DNA of 64,000 bases from Sphingopyxis yananensis. GTDB taxonomy: Bacteria; Pseudomonadota; Alphaproteobacteria; Sphingomonadales; Sphingomonadaceae. The stretch covers positions 62,001 through 126,000 of the forward strand of contig NZ_JAJEWI010000008.1 in NCBI RefSeq assembly GCF_020687785.1, in the 5' to 3' direction. The position numbers were made by a program, and so were the translations under genes. The notes under the pieces are model-generated. The model was given only the letters and a program-made list of their open reading frames with translations. It was not told where the DNA came from and did no database searches. Of this stretch, positions 7,311-17,398 are shown piece after piece; positions within the stretch are counted from its first letter, which is position 1, and each line of letters begins with the position of its first letter.

Positions 7311-9769
7311 CCAACGAAGAAATTCAGGCTATTTATTTGCAGGAATGCGAAGAAGGTCTGGGCCATGCCGAAGCTGCCTTGCTGGATATCAAATCTGGGC
7401 AATATGATGCGGAAACCATCAACAGCATCTTTCGGGCCGTTCACTCGATCAAGGGCGGCGCAGGGGCCTTTGGCTTTGCGGATCTACAAAGCTTTACCCA
7501 TCATTTTGAGACCTTGTTGGACAAGGTTCGGGACGGCGACGTCGCGGTAACCCCGTCATTGGTCGACCTGTTGATGGCGGCCTTTGATATGTTGGCAGAC
7601 CATGTTGGCGCGATCAGCGGGGAAAATGCCGTGCCCGACGACGCTGCAATGCTGGATAGGCTGCAACAAGCCGCCGTAGCGACTCCAGACAATGCCGCCA
7701 GCGCACCTGCCGAAGCCGCAGGAACCGCTGCGCCCGATCTGGGAATAGGCGTGGATTTGGGCTTTGATCTGTCCGCCATGATGGCCGAAATGAATGTCTT
7801 GGCCGAAGATGTCGCCATGAGCGCCGAGAGCGATGCCGTGAACAATGCCCAAGCCCCTGCGGCTGATTGGCCAGCAGATTTGGGAAGCATGGATCTGGGC
7901 TTTGACCTGTCCGCCATGATGGCCGAAATGAATGTCTTGGCCGAAGATGTGGCCATGAGCGGCGACAGTGATGCGGATAGCGACGCCATAAACCCGCCCG
8001 ACTGGATTTTACGCTTTGCCCCAACCGCCGCCGATATGATGCATGGTGGCGACCCCTTGCTGTTGGTGCGCGAATTGTGCCGCTTGGGCGGATCGGTGCG
8101 TTATGTTGATTTGGAAAGCCTGCCACCGCTTGAGCATTTTGACGCGGATGAAGCTTATGTTGGTTGGACCATCCACCTGCCCCACAATGTTGCCGAACAG
8201 CGAATCCTCGAGATTTTCGATTTCATCGCCGACCCGTCCAGCATTGACCTGAAACGCGCAGAACCGGCGGACTGGAACGACAGCACCAGCGCGGACAACA
8301 ACGCCCCAAACACCAGTACGCCAGACAGCAATGTGGACGACACCAACGTTGCCGACATTTCGGTGCTTGATGGCCCTTCTGCTGCACGGATAGAAACGCC
8401 GCAATCCGCAGCCTTGCCACCCGTGCTCCAGCCCGCCTCGCCCCCGCAACGCATAATGGCCGCCGCTGTAGAGCCGCCTGTCGCTGTTGCTGCACCAGCA
8501 CCAGCACCAGCACCAGCACCCACTCCCTCGCCTCCATCAGCCTCTTCGCGCAGCGCGCCCGCTGCCCCTTCGGCCCCAAAGGCCGCCGCCAGCGCTACCA
8601 TTCGCGTCGAGTTGGAAAAGCTGGACCGTTTGGTCAATTTGGTCGGGGAATTGGTGATCACCCAATCCATGCTGTCTCAGCGTCTGCTGGGCGATTCGGC
8701 CGATGATATTCAGGAATTGACCGATCTCGATCATCTGACCCGCGAATTGCAGGACAGCGCAATGGCTTTGCGCGCCCAACCCGTGAAATCCGTCTTCAGC
8801 CGCGTCCCGCGTATCGTCCGTGAATTGGAAGCATCGACCGGCAAACGCGTGATTTTGGAGGTTGAAGGCGAAGCCACCGAATTGGACAAAACGGTTATCG
8901 AGCGTTTGGGTGAACCGCTGACCCACCTGATCCGCAATTCCGTGGATCATGGCATTGAAATGCCCGACGACCGCCTAGCCAAAGGCAAGCCAGCCGAGGG
9001 CACCGTGCGCTTGGCCGCCGAACATAAAAGCGGGCGTATCGTCATTACGGTCGCCGATGACGGCGCGGGCATCAACCGCGAACGGGTGCTGGCCATTGCC
9101 ACTGAACGCGGCATCGTGACGCCTGACATGCGGTTAAGCGACGAAGAAATCGACAATTTGATCTTTGCCCCCGGATTTTCGACCGCAAAAAGCGTGTCTA
9201 ACATATCGGGGCGCGGGGTCGGCATGGATGTGGTGCGCCAAGGCGTTCATGCCTTGGGTGGCCGCGTCACCATTGAATCAAAGCCCGGCCGTGGCAGCGT
9301 GTTCACCCTCGCCCTGCCCCTGACCTTGGCGATCGCCGATGGCATGATTGTGTCGGTAGGCGAAGAAAATTTCATCGTTCCGTTGACGCATGTCATCGAA
9401 AGCCTGCGTCCCGAAGTGGGCGCGGTGGAACATACCGGCTTTGGCCATGATGTGCTGAATGTGCGCGGGGCCTATTTGCCCGTGATGGCGGTAGGCGATC
9501 AGTTGGGCGTGCCGGACGCCATCACGGACCCGTCGCAAGCCGTGCTGATCATTGTGGACACCGAAAGCGCGGGACAAGCCATTTTGATGGTCGATGCCAT
9601 TGTGGATCAACGCCAAGTGGTGATCAAAAGTCTGGAAACCCATTATCAACCCGTCGAAGGCGTATCGGGCGCAACGATTTTGGGGGATGGCCGTGTCGCG
9701 TTAATTTTGGACGTGGAAAGCTTGGTCGCCCTGCGCGCCAAAGACGTTCCGCGCCAATGGGCCTGTTGA
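7307..9769 (+). CDS. cheA: Chemotaxis histidine kinase CheA
   Basis: This 820-residue protein has the five CheA modules. HPt domain 1-110 carries the phospho-accepting His46 in VHSIKGGAGAFGF. A low-complexity region with a near-perfect duplicated segment follows (about residues 149-218). Next comes a P2-like regulator-docking domain (about 225-310, RFAPTAADMMHGGDPLLLVREL), then a Pro/Ala linker. Dimerisation (LEKLDRLVNLVGELVI), the HATPase domain with LIRNSVDHGIE and GRGVGMDVV, and a CheW-like end complete it. CheA autophosphorylates on the MCP-CheW array and passes phosphate to CheY and CheB. Start overlaps the STAS gene and stop overlaps cheR. Confidence 0.97.
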   Translation: MTNEEIQAIYLQECEEGLGHAEAALLDIKSGQYDAETINSIFRAVHSIKGGAGAFGFADLQSFTHHFETLLDKVRDGDVAVTPSLVDLLMAAFDMLADHVGAISGENAVPDDAAMLDRLQQAAVATPDNAASAPAEAAGTAAPDLGIGVDLGFDLSAMMAEMNVLAEDVAMSAESDAVNNAQAPAADWPADLGSMDLGFDLSAMMAEMNVLAEDVAMSGDSDADSDAINPPDWILRFAPTAADMMHGGDPLLLVRELCRLGGSVRYVDLESLPPLEHFDADEAYVGWTIHLPHNVAEQRILEIFDFIADPSSIDLKRAEPADWNDSTSADNNAPNTSTPDSNVDDTNVADISVLDGPSAARIETPQSAALPPVLQPASPPQRIMAAAVEPPVAVAAPAPAPAPAPTPSPPSASSRSAPAAPSAPKAAASATIRVELEKLDRLVNLVGELVITQSMLSQRLLGDSADDIQELTDLDHLTRELQDSAMALRAQPVKSVFSRVPRIVRELEASTGKRVILEVEGEATELDKTVIERLGEPLTHLIRNSVDHGIEMPDDRLAKGKPAEGTVRLAAEHKSGRIVITVADDGAGINRERVLAIATERGIVTPDMRLSDEEIDNLIFAPGFSTAKSVSNISGRGVGMDVVRQGVHALGGRVTIESKPGRGSVFTLALPLTLAIADGMIVSVGEENFIVPLTHVIESLRPEVGAVEHTGFGHDVLNVRGAYLPVMAVGDQLGVPDAITDPSQAVLIIVDTESAGQAILMVDAIVDQRQVVIKSLETHYQPVEGVSGATILGDGRVALILDVESLVALRAKDVPRQWAC
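7752..7960 (+). repeat. Duplicated 71-bp segment within cheA
   Basis: Copies at 7752-7822 and 7890-7960 differ at only three third- or second-position sites by eye. They encode the same 23-residue acidic amphipathic segment (LGFDLSAMMAEMNVLAEDV core) with a period of 46 residues. Confidence 0.9.
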
Positions 9770-10626
9770 TGCTAAGCCGCCTGCCAACCACCACAGCCTT
9801 GGACGACAGCGACCTGTCGCCACAGGATTTTGCTTTGGTTGCCCGCCTTGCTTATGATCATAGCGGTATCACCTTGCCCGAAAATAAGCGTATCTTGGTC
9901 GCATCCCGCCTTGCCAAATTGGTGCGGGAACGCGGCTGCACTTTGTCGGCGTTCATTTCCGAAGCGGCGCAAAATGCCAGCACGCGTCAGGCCTTGATTC
10001 AGGCCCTGACCACCAATCACACCCGCTTTTTTCGTGAACCCCATCATTTCACCCATTTCGTCCAGCATGTGCGGCCCCAGATTTTGGCGGCGGTGGACCA
10101 GAAACATCCTGTTCGCATGTGGTCGGCGGGTTCATCGTCGGGCGAAGAAGTCCACTCGCTGGCCATGAGCTTGCTGGGCAACAACCGTGTCGAGGCCAAG
10201 CGCATCAGCAAGGCCAATATCGCGATATTGGCAACCGACATCAATCATGACGTGCTGAACATCGGTCGGGCGGGTCGCTATGATGGGGATGCCAGATCCG
10301 AAATCCCCGCTGATTTGGCCGCCCTGTGGCTGACCGATGACACCCGCCATGTCCAAATGACGGATATGGTGCGCAAAATAGTGCGCTTTCGGCATCTCAA
10401 CCTGATTGGCGACTGGCCCATTCGGACCAATTTTGACGTGATCTTTTGCCGCAACACGATGATTTATTTCGACGCGCCAACCACCGAGAAACTGCAATGC
10501 CGCCTGATCCAACAGCTTCGCCCCGGTGGGCATTTCTACATCGGCCATAGCGAAAGGCTGATTGGACGTGCCGCTACATTGGTGGAAAATGTCGGCCAGA
10601 CCATTTTTCGCAAGGCCGTGTCATGA
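9769..10626 (+). CDS. cheR: Chemotaxis protein methyltransferase CheR
   Basis: A 285-residue SAM-dependent glutamate methyltransferase that methylates MCP adaptation sites. Visible features are the N-terminal helical domain, the TNHTRFFREPHHF motif, the SAM-binding SAGSSSGEEVHSLAM stretch, ATDINHDVL and the FDVIFCRNTMIYFD / GGHFYIGHSE core. The ATG at 9769 overlaps the cheA stop as TGATG, which I prefer to an in-frame upstream start at 9757. The end overlaps cheB. Its presumed tether is the xWxxF tail of the MCP at the head of the operon. Confidence 0.95.
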   Translation: MLSRLPTTTALDDSDLSPQDFALVARLAYDHSGITLPENKRILVASRLAKLVRERGCTLSAFISEAAQNASTRQALIQALTTNHTRFFREPHHFTHFVQHVRPQILAAVDQKHPVRMWSAGSSSGEEVHSLAMSLLGNNRVEAKRISKANIAILATDINHDVLNIGRAGRYDGDARSEIPADLAALWLTDDTRHVQMTDMVRKIVRFRHLNLIGDWPIRTNFDVIFCRNTMIYFDAPTTEKLQCRLIQQLRPGGHFYIGHSERLIGRAATLVENVGQTIFRKAVS

Positions 10627-11657
10627 GCGTGCGGACCATCATTGTCGATGACAGCCCGACCATGCGCGCGATGATCGCGGGCCTGCTGCGCCAAGACCGT
10701 GATATTGACGTCATCGGCATGGCCGCCAATGCCGCCGAAGCCCGTGTCATGATCCGCGAGCGCGACCCCGATGTTGTGACCTTGGACGTCGAAATGCCCG
10801 GTATGAACGGCATCGATTTCCTGGAAAAAATTATGAGCCTGCGGCCCACGCCGGTGGTCATGCTGTCATCGCACACCGCAAAAGGGGCCGAGGCAACTTT
10901 GCGGGCTTTGTCGCTGGGCGCGGTGGATTGCTATGCCAAGCCCGCTGGCCGCATCAGCGATTTATGGTCCAATGATGCTGGCCGTCTGGTGCAAATGGTA
11001 AAAGCCGCAGCCTCCTGTAAATATAAGCTGCAAGGCCGCACGCTTGCGCAGCCCGCTGGTCCCGCCGCCCATATTGGCAAGGCGTGGAATGGCCGGATGA
11101 TCGCCATTGCGGCGTCAACTGGCGGCGTCGAAGCCCTTAATCATCTGCTAGGCAGCTTTCCAGCGGATTGCCCGCCGACCGTCATCGTCCAGCATATGCC
11201 CGCTGGCTATACCGCCATGCTGGCCCGCAGCTTGGACCGTGCCGCTGCGCCCAAGGTCATGGAAGCAAAGCATAATATGCCGCTCGAACGCGGGCATATC
11301 TATATTGCACCCGCCGGACCACAGCATTGCACCATCAAGGGACGCAGCCCCATGCGTTCTATTATCGACGATGGTGATCCCGTAAACGGCCACCGCCCAT
11401 CGGCGGATCGGCTGTTCGCTTCCTTGGCAAGCTATGGTCCCAGTGACGCAGTCGGTGTCATTCTGACGGGCATGGGCGACGATGGCGCACGCGGACTGGT
11501 CGCCATGCGCGGTGCTGGCATTCCCACCATCGGGCAAAATGCCGAAACATCGCTGATTTACGGCATGCCCCGCGCCGCTGCCGAAATGGGCGGGCTGGAT
11601 GACGTCCTGCCCCTGTCATCCATCGCTGCGCGCCTGATGGAGCTTTGCTCATGCTAA
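10623..11657 (+). CDS. cheB: Chemotaxis glutamate methylesterase CheB
   Basis: The 344-residue protein has a receiver domain (phospho-acceptor Asp55 in TLDVEMPGMNG, Lys107 in AKPAG) and a C-terminal methylesterase/deamidase. The catalytic triad is complete: Ser165 in AASTGG, His191 in VQHMPAG and an Asp in LTGMGDDG. CheB removes methyl groups from MCPs when phosphorylated by CheA, balancing CheR. Start overlaps cheR as ATGA; the stop overlaps cheD by 7 bp. It is the functional esterase of the operon, in contrast to the second copy at 13140. Confidence 0.96.
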   Translation: MSVRTIIVDDSPTMRAMIAGLLRQDRDIDVIGMAANAAEARVMIRERDPDVVTLDVEMPGMNGIDFLEKIMSLRPTPVVMLSSHTAKGAEATLRALSLGAVDCYAKPAGRISDLWSNDAGRLVQMVKAAASCKYKLQGRTLAQPAGPAAHIGKAWNGRMIAIAASTGGVEALNHLLGSFPADCPPTVIVQHMPAGYTAMLARSLDRAAAPKVMEAKHNMPLERGHIYIAPAGPQHCTIKGRSPMRSIIDDGDPVNGHRPSADRLFASLASYGPSDAVGVILTGMGDDGARGLVAMRGAGIPTIGQNAETSLIYGMPRAAAEMGGLDDVLPLSSIAARLMELCSC

Positions 11658-12202
11658 GGCCTCTACCAACCTCTGCTCCGCAACAGCGTCGCCACAGCGT
11701 TATGCAGGGCGAAAGCGAAGTATCGAGCGACGCCAATTTGGTGCTGACCACCATATTGGGAAGCTGTATCGCCTGTTGCCTCTATGATCCGCGCGCCAAG
11801 GTGGGCGGTATGAACCATTTCCTGTTGTCTTTGCCGCCCCACGCGGCCCCTGATGATATCGGCGCGGCCCAGCGTTATGGCCTTTATGCGATGGAATTGC
11901 TGGTCAATGAAATGCTGAAAGCGGGTGCCCATCGCAGCTTCATGCGCGCGCGCCTCTATGGCGGGGCCAATATGCACAGCGGTATGCGCAGCATCGGGCT
12001 GAACAACAGCCAATTTGCACAGCAATTTCTGGCGGCGGACGGTATTGCATTGGCCTTTGCGGACACGGGTGGCTCATCCGCCCGCCGTGTGGATTTTCAG
12101 CCCGCAACGGGCCGCATTCGATGCCGTTTGGTCCAAGACATTGTCCCCGAAACACCCCCAATCGCACAAAAGCCCCCAGTCGGCGAAATCGAACTTTTCT
12201 GA
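11651..12202 (+). CDS. cheD: Chemoreceptor glutamine deamidase CheD
   Basis: The 183-residue protein shows the CheD signature: the nucleophilic cysteine in TTILGSCIACCLYDP, the catalytic histidine in GGMNHFLLS, and the AHRSFMRARLYGGANM stretch. CheD deamidates glutamines in MCPs and so sets receptor sensitivity. ATG 11651 lies within the end of cheB; the start overlap suggests coupled translation. Length is normal for the family. Confidence 0.95.
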   Translation: MLRPLPTSAPQQRRHSVMQGESEVSSDANLVLTTILGSCIACCLYDPRAKVGGMNHFLLSLPPHAAPDDIGAAQRYGLYAMELLVNEMLKAGAHRSFMRARLYGGANMHSGMRSIGLNNSQFAQQFLAADGIALAFADTGGSSARRVDFQPATGRIRCRLVQDIVPETPPIAQKPPVGEIELF

Positions 12203-12218
12203 TCAAGTGGAAAATATA

Positions 12219-12587
12219 ATGCCCAACATCAATATCTTGACGGTCGATGACAGTGTCAGCATGCGCCTGTTGCTGCGCGCGGCCTTGACCAAAGAAGGCC
12301 ATCAGATCAACGAAGCCGAAGACGGTGTGGCCGCCGCCGAATGGTTGGAACATCATCAACCCGATTTGGTGATTACCGACATTAACATGCCGCGCATGGA
12401 TGGGTTCGGCTTGATCGAACATATTCGCGCCCAGCCGCGTTTTCGCGACATGCCGATATTGGTGCTGACCACCGAAAGCACGGCCGAAAAAAAGGCCCGC
12501 GCCCGCGCCGCGGGGGCCACTGGATGGATCGTCAAACCCTTTGACCCAGATCAATTGAACAGCGTCATTCGCCGTGTAGCGCATTGA
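12219..12587 (+). CDS. cheY: Chemotaxis response regulator CheY
   Basis: A single receiver domain of 122 residues: acidic pocket VDDS, phospho-acceptor Asp in VITDINMPRMDG, the conserved Thr of LTTES, and Lys in VKPFDPDQLNSV. Phosphorylated CheY binds the flagellar switch and changes rotation. A longer in-frame reading starts inside cheD, but the ATG at 12219, just after the cheD stop, gives the standard N-terminus. It is the only cheY in this operon. Confidence 0.95.
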   Translation: MPNINILTVDDSVSMRLLLRAALTKEGHQINEAEDGVAAAEWLEHHQPDLVITDINMPRMDGFGLIEHIRAQPRFRDMPILVLTTESTAEKKARARAAGATGWIVKPFDPDQLNSVIRRVAH

Positions 12588-12643
12588 AGCTAGCCCACCG
12601 AGCGCAACCCATTGACCATCGCCGTGATCATCAGGATATCAAC

Positions 12644-13117
12644 ATGACCCGCCAACTCATCACCTTTCAAATTGACGACAAATTGCTGGGTGTGGACATC
12701 ATGGCTGTGCGCGAAATTCGGGCATGGACTCCCACCACCAAAATCCCCCACGCCCCTGCTTATGTGCGCGGCGTGGTGAATTTGCGCGGTACCGTGCTGC
12801 CCGTCATCGACCTCAGCAGCCGATTGGGTTGGGGCGACACCGAACCATCAGCACGCCATGTCATCATTGTGATGGAAATCGGCAATCAGTTGCACGGCCT
12901 GATCGTCGACAGCGTCAATGATATTGTGTTGATTGACGACGCCACCATGCAGCCGCCGCCCGATTTGGGCGATCCGCTGGTGCCCTTTTTCATCGAAGGA
13001 TTGGCCACGGTCGATGACCATATGGCGATGGTGCTGGACCTGAAATCACTGACCCTTGGCGCAGCACCGCAAGCTGCCAGCGACGCTGCCCCGCGCGCCC
13101 TTGCCGACGCAGCCTGA
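12644..13117 (+). CDS. cheW: Chemotaxis coupling protein CheW
   Basis: The 157-residue protein is a CheW SH3-like adaptor: LITFQIDDKLLGVDIMAVRE, the hallmark VRGVVNLRGTVLPVIDL, and LIVDSVNDIV. It couples MCP tips to CheA in the array. The ATG at 12644 has an AGGA site; the longer in-frame reading from 12584 has no family-like sequence. The C-terminal Ala-rich tail is ordinary for this group. Confidence 0.94.
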   Translation: MTRQLITFQIDDKLLGVDIMAVREIRAWTPTTKIPHAPAYVRGVVNLRGTVLPVIDLSSRLGWGDTEPSARHVIIVMEIGNQLHGLIVDSVNDIVLIDDATMQPPPDLGDPLVPFFIEGLATVDDHMAMVLDLKSLTLGAAPQAASDAAPRALADAA

Positions 13118-13139
13118 ATTTTTCATAGGAGTTATAGAC

Positions 13140-14198
13140 ATGGCCTCCCCCGTTCGGGTTTTGGTTGTTGACGACAGCGTCACCATGCGCGCACTTTTTT
13201 CGGGCATTTTGAACGATGCCCCCGGTATCACGGTCATTGAACATGCCGCCGATGCCGACGAAGCCCGCGACCTGATCAAAAAATTACGCCCCGATGTCAT
13301 CACCCTAGACGTCGAAATGCCCGGCATGAGCGGTCTGGAATTTCTGGAAGAATTGATGACCGAGCGCCCCATGCCCGTCATCATGCTGTCCACCCTGACG
13401 CAAAAAGGATCGGACGCCACACTCAAGGCGTTAGAACTGGGCGCGTTCGATTGCTTCCCCAAACCCACCAAAGCCACGATGGACGAATTTGCCAAAATCG
13501 GCCCACGTTTGGCCCGCTTGGTGAAATCTGCTGCCAAAAATGGTGGCAAGCCCCGCAAGGCCGAAACAAGCGCCCTCGCCCCCGTCGCCGTGTCGGCGGT
13601 CCCTGCCGACTATGTCCCCAGTGATGCCTTGCTGACCTTGGTGGCCAATACCGGCGGCGTCGATGCGCTGAATGATATGATCGCGCAATTTCCGGCAAAT
13701 TGCCCGCCGACCATCATTCATTTGGCCAGCGCCAGCGGCTTCATCGATGCCTTTATCACCAAGCTGGACAAGGTGACACAGCCGCGCATTCGCTTGGCCG
13801 CCGATGACCAACCCCTTGAGGCTGGCAATGTCTATATTGTGTGTGACCATGCGAAACATGCGATCATCGACAAATGGCCTGCGGGCCGCATTCGTTTGAT
13901 TGACGGTGAACCGATTGCGGGCCACCGCCCATCGGCCAATCTATTGCTGGGTACCATCGCCAAAACGGCTGGCACGGCGGGCGCAGCGGCCATTTTGACC
14001 GGTATTGGGGACGATGGTGTCGCAGGATTGATGGCGATGAAGTCGATGGGCGGCTTGACGCTGGCCCAATCGCCCGACACCGCCCGCGCCGCCGAACTAC
14101 CGGAACTGGCTATCGCCAAGGGCGCAGCGTCGCAAATCTTACCGCTGACCGAAATCTCTGCCGCTATGCTGCACCATCGGACACAGGCCCCTGTATGA
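13140..14198 (+). CDS. Second CheB-like protein with a lost methylesterase triad
   Basis: The 352-residue protein starts at ATG 13140 behind a strong AGGAG site. The receiver domain is intact (Asp57 in TLDVEMPGM, Lys in FPKPT). The C-terminal domain keeps the CheB fold length and the LTGIGDDG end, but the nucleophile motif reads VANTGG (Asn170 in place of Ser) and the histidine motif reads IHLASASGF (Ala196 in place of His). Two of three catalytic residues are therefore gone, so it cannot act as a normal esterase. It may work as a phosphate sink, a decoy for the MCP tether, or a regulator of true CheB (inference). It is in the same operon as the intact cheB. Confidence 0.88.
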   Translation: MASPVRVLVVDDSVTMRALFSGILNDAPGITVIEHAADADEARDLIKKLRPDVITLDVEMPGMSGLEFLEELMTERPMPVIMLSTLTQKGSDATLKALELGAFDCFPKPTKATMDEFAKIGPRLARLVKSAAKNGGKPRKAETSALAPVAVSAVPADYVPSDALLTLVANTGGVDALNDMIAQFPANCPPTIIHLASASGFIDAFITKLDKVTQPRIRLAADDQPLEAGNVYIVCDHAKHAIIDKWPAGRIRLIDGEPIAGHRPSANLLLGTIAKTAGTAGAAAILTGIGDDGVAGLMAMKSMGGLTLAQSPDTARAAELPELAIAKGAASQILPLTEISAAMLHHRTQAPV

Positions 14199-14470
14199 GC
14201 AGCATGATCCCCCCCAACCCCAGCTTGCTGCAAAAAATTGCGGATGAACTGGAAAATATGCGCCAAGAGACCGAGTCTCTTGGCGCCTTGCTGTGCAGTG
14301 ATCCGGATGTTGCCCTTCGCCATATGAACGCGCTGCAAAGTCTCGATTTACTGGCGCAAACCCAATTGGCCTTGGCCAAAATATTGCGCGCCGAAAATCC
14401 CGAAGACGCCTTGGCGAACACCGACCTGCACAATCTGCGCGAACGGTTGATGAACGCCCACTGGGAATGA
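14195..14470 (+). CDS. Small helical protein at the end of the che operon
   Basis: The 91-residue product starts in an ATGA overlap with the CheB-like gene, so it is most likely co-translated. It looks all-helical and acidic, with heptad-like LLQKIADELENMRQETESLG followed by LRHMNALQSLDLLAQTQLAL. I do not recognise a family. Its position suggests a chemotaxis accessory role; the operon contains no CheZ, CheC or CheX, so a CheY-dephosphorylating function is possible but no catalytic motif for it is visible. Confidence 0.75.
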   Translation: MSSMIPPNPSLLQKIADELENMRQETESLGALLCSDPDVALRHMNALQSLDLLAQTQLALAKILRAENPEDALANTDLHNLRERLMNAHWE

Positions 14471-14640
14471 TATATTGTTGGTCGCAAGCCCACCCGCCGC
14501 ACAAGGCGGCGATAGCCATGCGGCCAACGGGTCAATAGCCCGCATAAGGCACGCGCGCGCCACGCGAGAGCTCGCCATGCCCGCCCAAACGGACAGGGGC
14601 CGAATATTCTCGTCCAATATGAGATTTATGGCGGGCCAGC

Positions 14641-14670
14641 ATAGTCCAGCATAGTCCAGCATAGTCCAGC
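14641..14670. repeat. Three tandem copies of a 10-bp unit
   Basis: ATAGTCCAGC is repeated three times without mismatch, with a partial fourth copy upstream. It lies between the che operon and the tRNA gene. I see no obvious function; slippage is the simplest explanation. Confidence 0.7.
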
Positions 14671-14708
14671 ATTGGCTGAACAACGATCAAATCAAGGCTT
14701 GGGGAAAG

Positions 14709-14785
14709 TGGTGCACCCGGAACGATTCGAACGTCCGACCCTCAGATTCGTAGTCTGATGCTCTATCCAGCTGAGCTACGGGTGC
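14709..14785 (-). tRNA. tRNA-Arg (anticodon ACG)
   Basis: On the minus strand the acceptor stem GCACCCG pairs with CGGGTGC, the D-arm reads GCTCAGCTGGATAGAGC, the anticodon loop CTACGAA has anticodon ACG, and the T-arm contains TTCGAAT. The CCA end is encoded in the DNA (14709-14711). The ACG tRNA reads CGN arginine codons after A34-to-inosine editing. Confidence 0.96.
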
Positions 14786-14908
14786 GCTGTGAGAGCCCTT
14801 TACGTGGGGCCCTTCTGACACGCAAGTGTTAAATTCAAAATTTTGAAATTTATTTTACATTTCTGTGACCTAGGCCAAAATTCACACCAGATCCCCCACC
14901 CCTTGCGT

Positions 14909-14945
14909 AAAAAAAGAGCCACTCTGCCGACGCAGAATGGCTCTT
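14909..14945 (-). terminator. Rho-independent terminator of the CoA-transferase gene
   Basis: A 13-bp stem with one G-T-type mismatch (14914-14926 with 14933-14945) is followed on the minus strand by T7. It lies about 50 bp past the stop of the gene at 14996. Confidence 0.9.
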
Positions 14946-14995
14946 CCTTGTGAAATCTTTGCACGCCAGCGTCAAACGATGCTGGCAAGCCGCAA

Positions 14996-16561
<1,566 letters not shown>

Positions 16562-16713
16562 TCAACGGCGACCTGCAAGTCCATTGAAAAACATCAAATC
16601 TATCTTAAAAGATAAAAATCTCCTTTCCCCTTACGGAAAGCGCCCTTTTTTATAAAGTGAATAAAAGAAAAAAAAGTTGCCACATGCAGGTAAAACAGCA
16701 TTGAATCGCAATA

Positions 16714-16730
16714 ATGCTGCAGTGCAGCAT
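16714..16730. promoter_or_regulatory. Perfect palindrome upstream of the CoA-transferase gene
   Basis: ATGCTGCA-G-TGCAGCAT, two 8-bp arms with a 1-bp centre, lies 204-220 bp upstream of the start at 16510 and after the end of the GST gene. The size suits a transcription-factor site, but the regulator is unknown. Confidence 0.4.
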
Positions 16731-16765
16731 GAATCTACACCGTTTTTCTTATCGCAACTCTGCCC

Positions 16766-17398
16766 TTATTCTGATCCGAAAGACAGCGGTGCGTCACCAT
16801 GGTTCCACACGGGCCACCGCTTCATAATATCGTCAAACAAAGACGATTGCACATGGTTCGCCAGCCATCGCTGCAAATGCGGCATATCCAACCCAGCGAA
16901 CCATTCCGGCTCCACCGACGCAAATTGGCGGACAAAGGGCATGGTGGCCATATCCGCCAAGGCGCGTGTCGGGCCCGTCAACTGGCCGCCATATTCTGCC
17001 AAACGATGATCCAAGCGGGCCAAAATCTGCTGTGCAGATGTCCGATGGGCCAATGCATCGCTGTCGTGGCGCTGGGGATATTTATACCGGTCCAAATGAT
17101 ATTTAAACGCCCCATCATTTTGGGCGATCAAATCTTTGTCGTCGCCGGACAACCAATTTTCAGGATCATGGCGCCCCAAGGCCCAGTGCATGATGTCCAA
17201 ACTCTCGTCCACTACATGGCCGTCCGGCAACACCAGCACCGGCACGGTGGCCTTGGGCGATGCCTCCAGCATTTCAGCAGGCTTGGCCGATAATTTCACT
17301 TCTCTAATCTCGCACCGCTGGCCGCTCATCGCCAAAGCGAGGCGGGCGCGCATGGCATAGGGGCATCGGCGAAAACTATATAGGATAGGATCAGTCAT
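16766..17398 (-). CDS. Glutathione S-transferase family protein
   Basis: The 210-residue protein has an N-terminal thioredoxin-like domain starting LYSFRRCPYAMRARLAL, where CPYA is the glutaredoxin/GST-type active-site motif, followed by KATVPVLVLPDG and the DESLDIMHWAL glutathione-binding turn. The rest is the helical GST domain. Its start overlaps the end of trhO by 8 bp, so the two genes are probably coupled. The substrate cannot be told. Confidence 0.85.
   Translation of the reverse strand: MTDPILYSFRRCPYAMRARLALAMSGQRCEIREVKLSAKPAEMLEASPKATVPVLVLPDGHVVDESLDIMHWALGRHDPENWLSGDDKDLIAQNDGAFKYHLDRYKYPQRHDSDALAHRTSAQQILARLDHRLAEYGGQLTGPTRALADMATMPFVRQFASVEPEWFAGLDMPHLQRWLANHVQSSLFDDIMKRWPVWNHGDAPLSFGSE

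Noticed and set aside
14641..14670. Possible CRISPR-like or structured repeat array
   Set aside because: Three contiguous 10-bp copies without spacers; simple tandem slippage.
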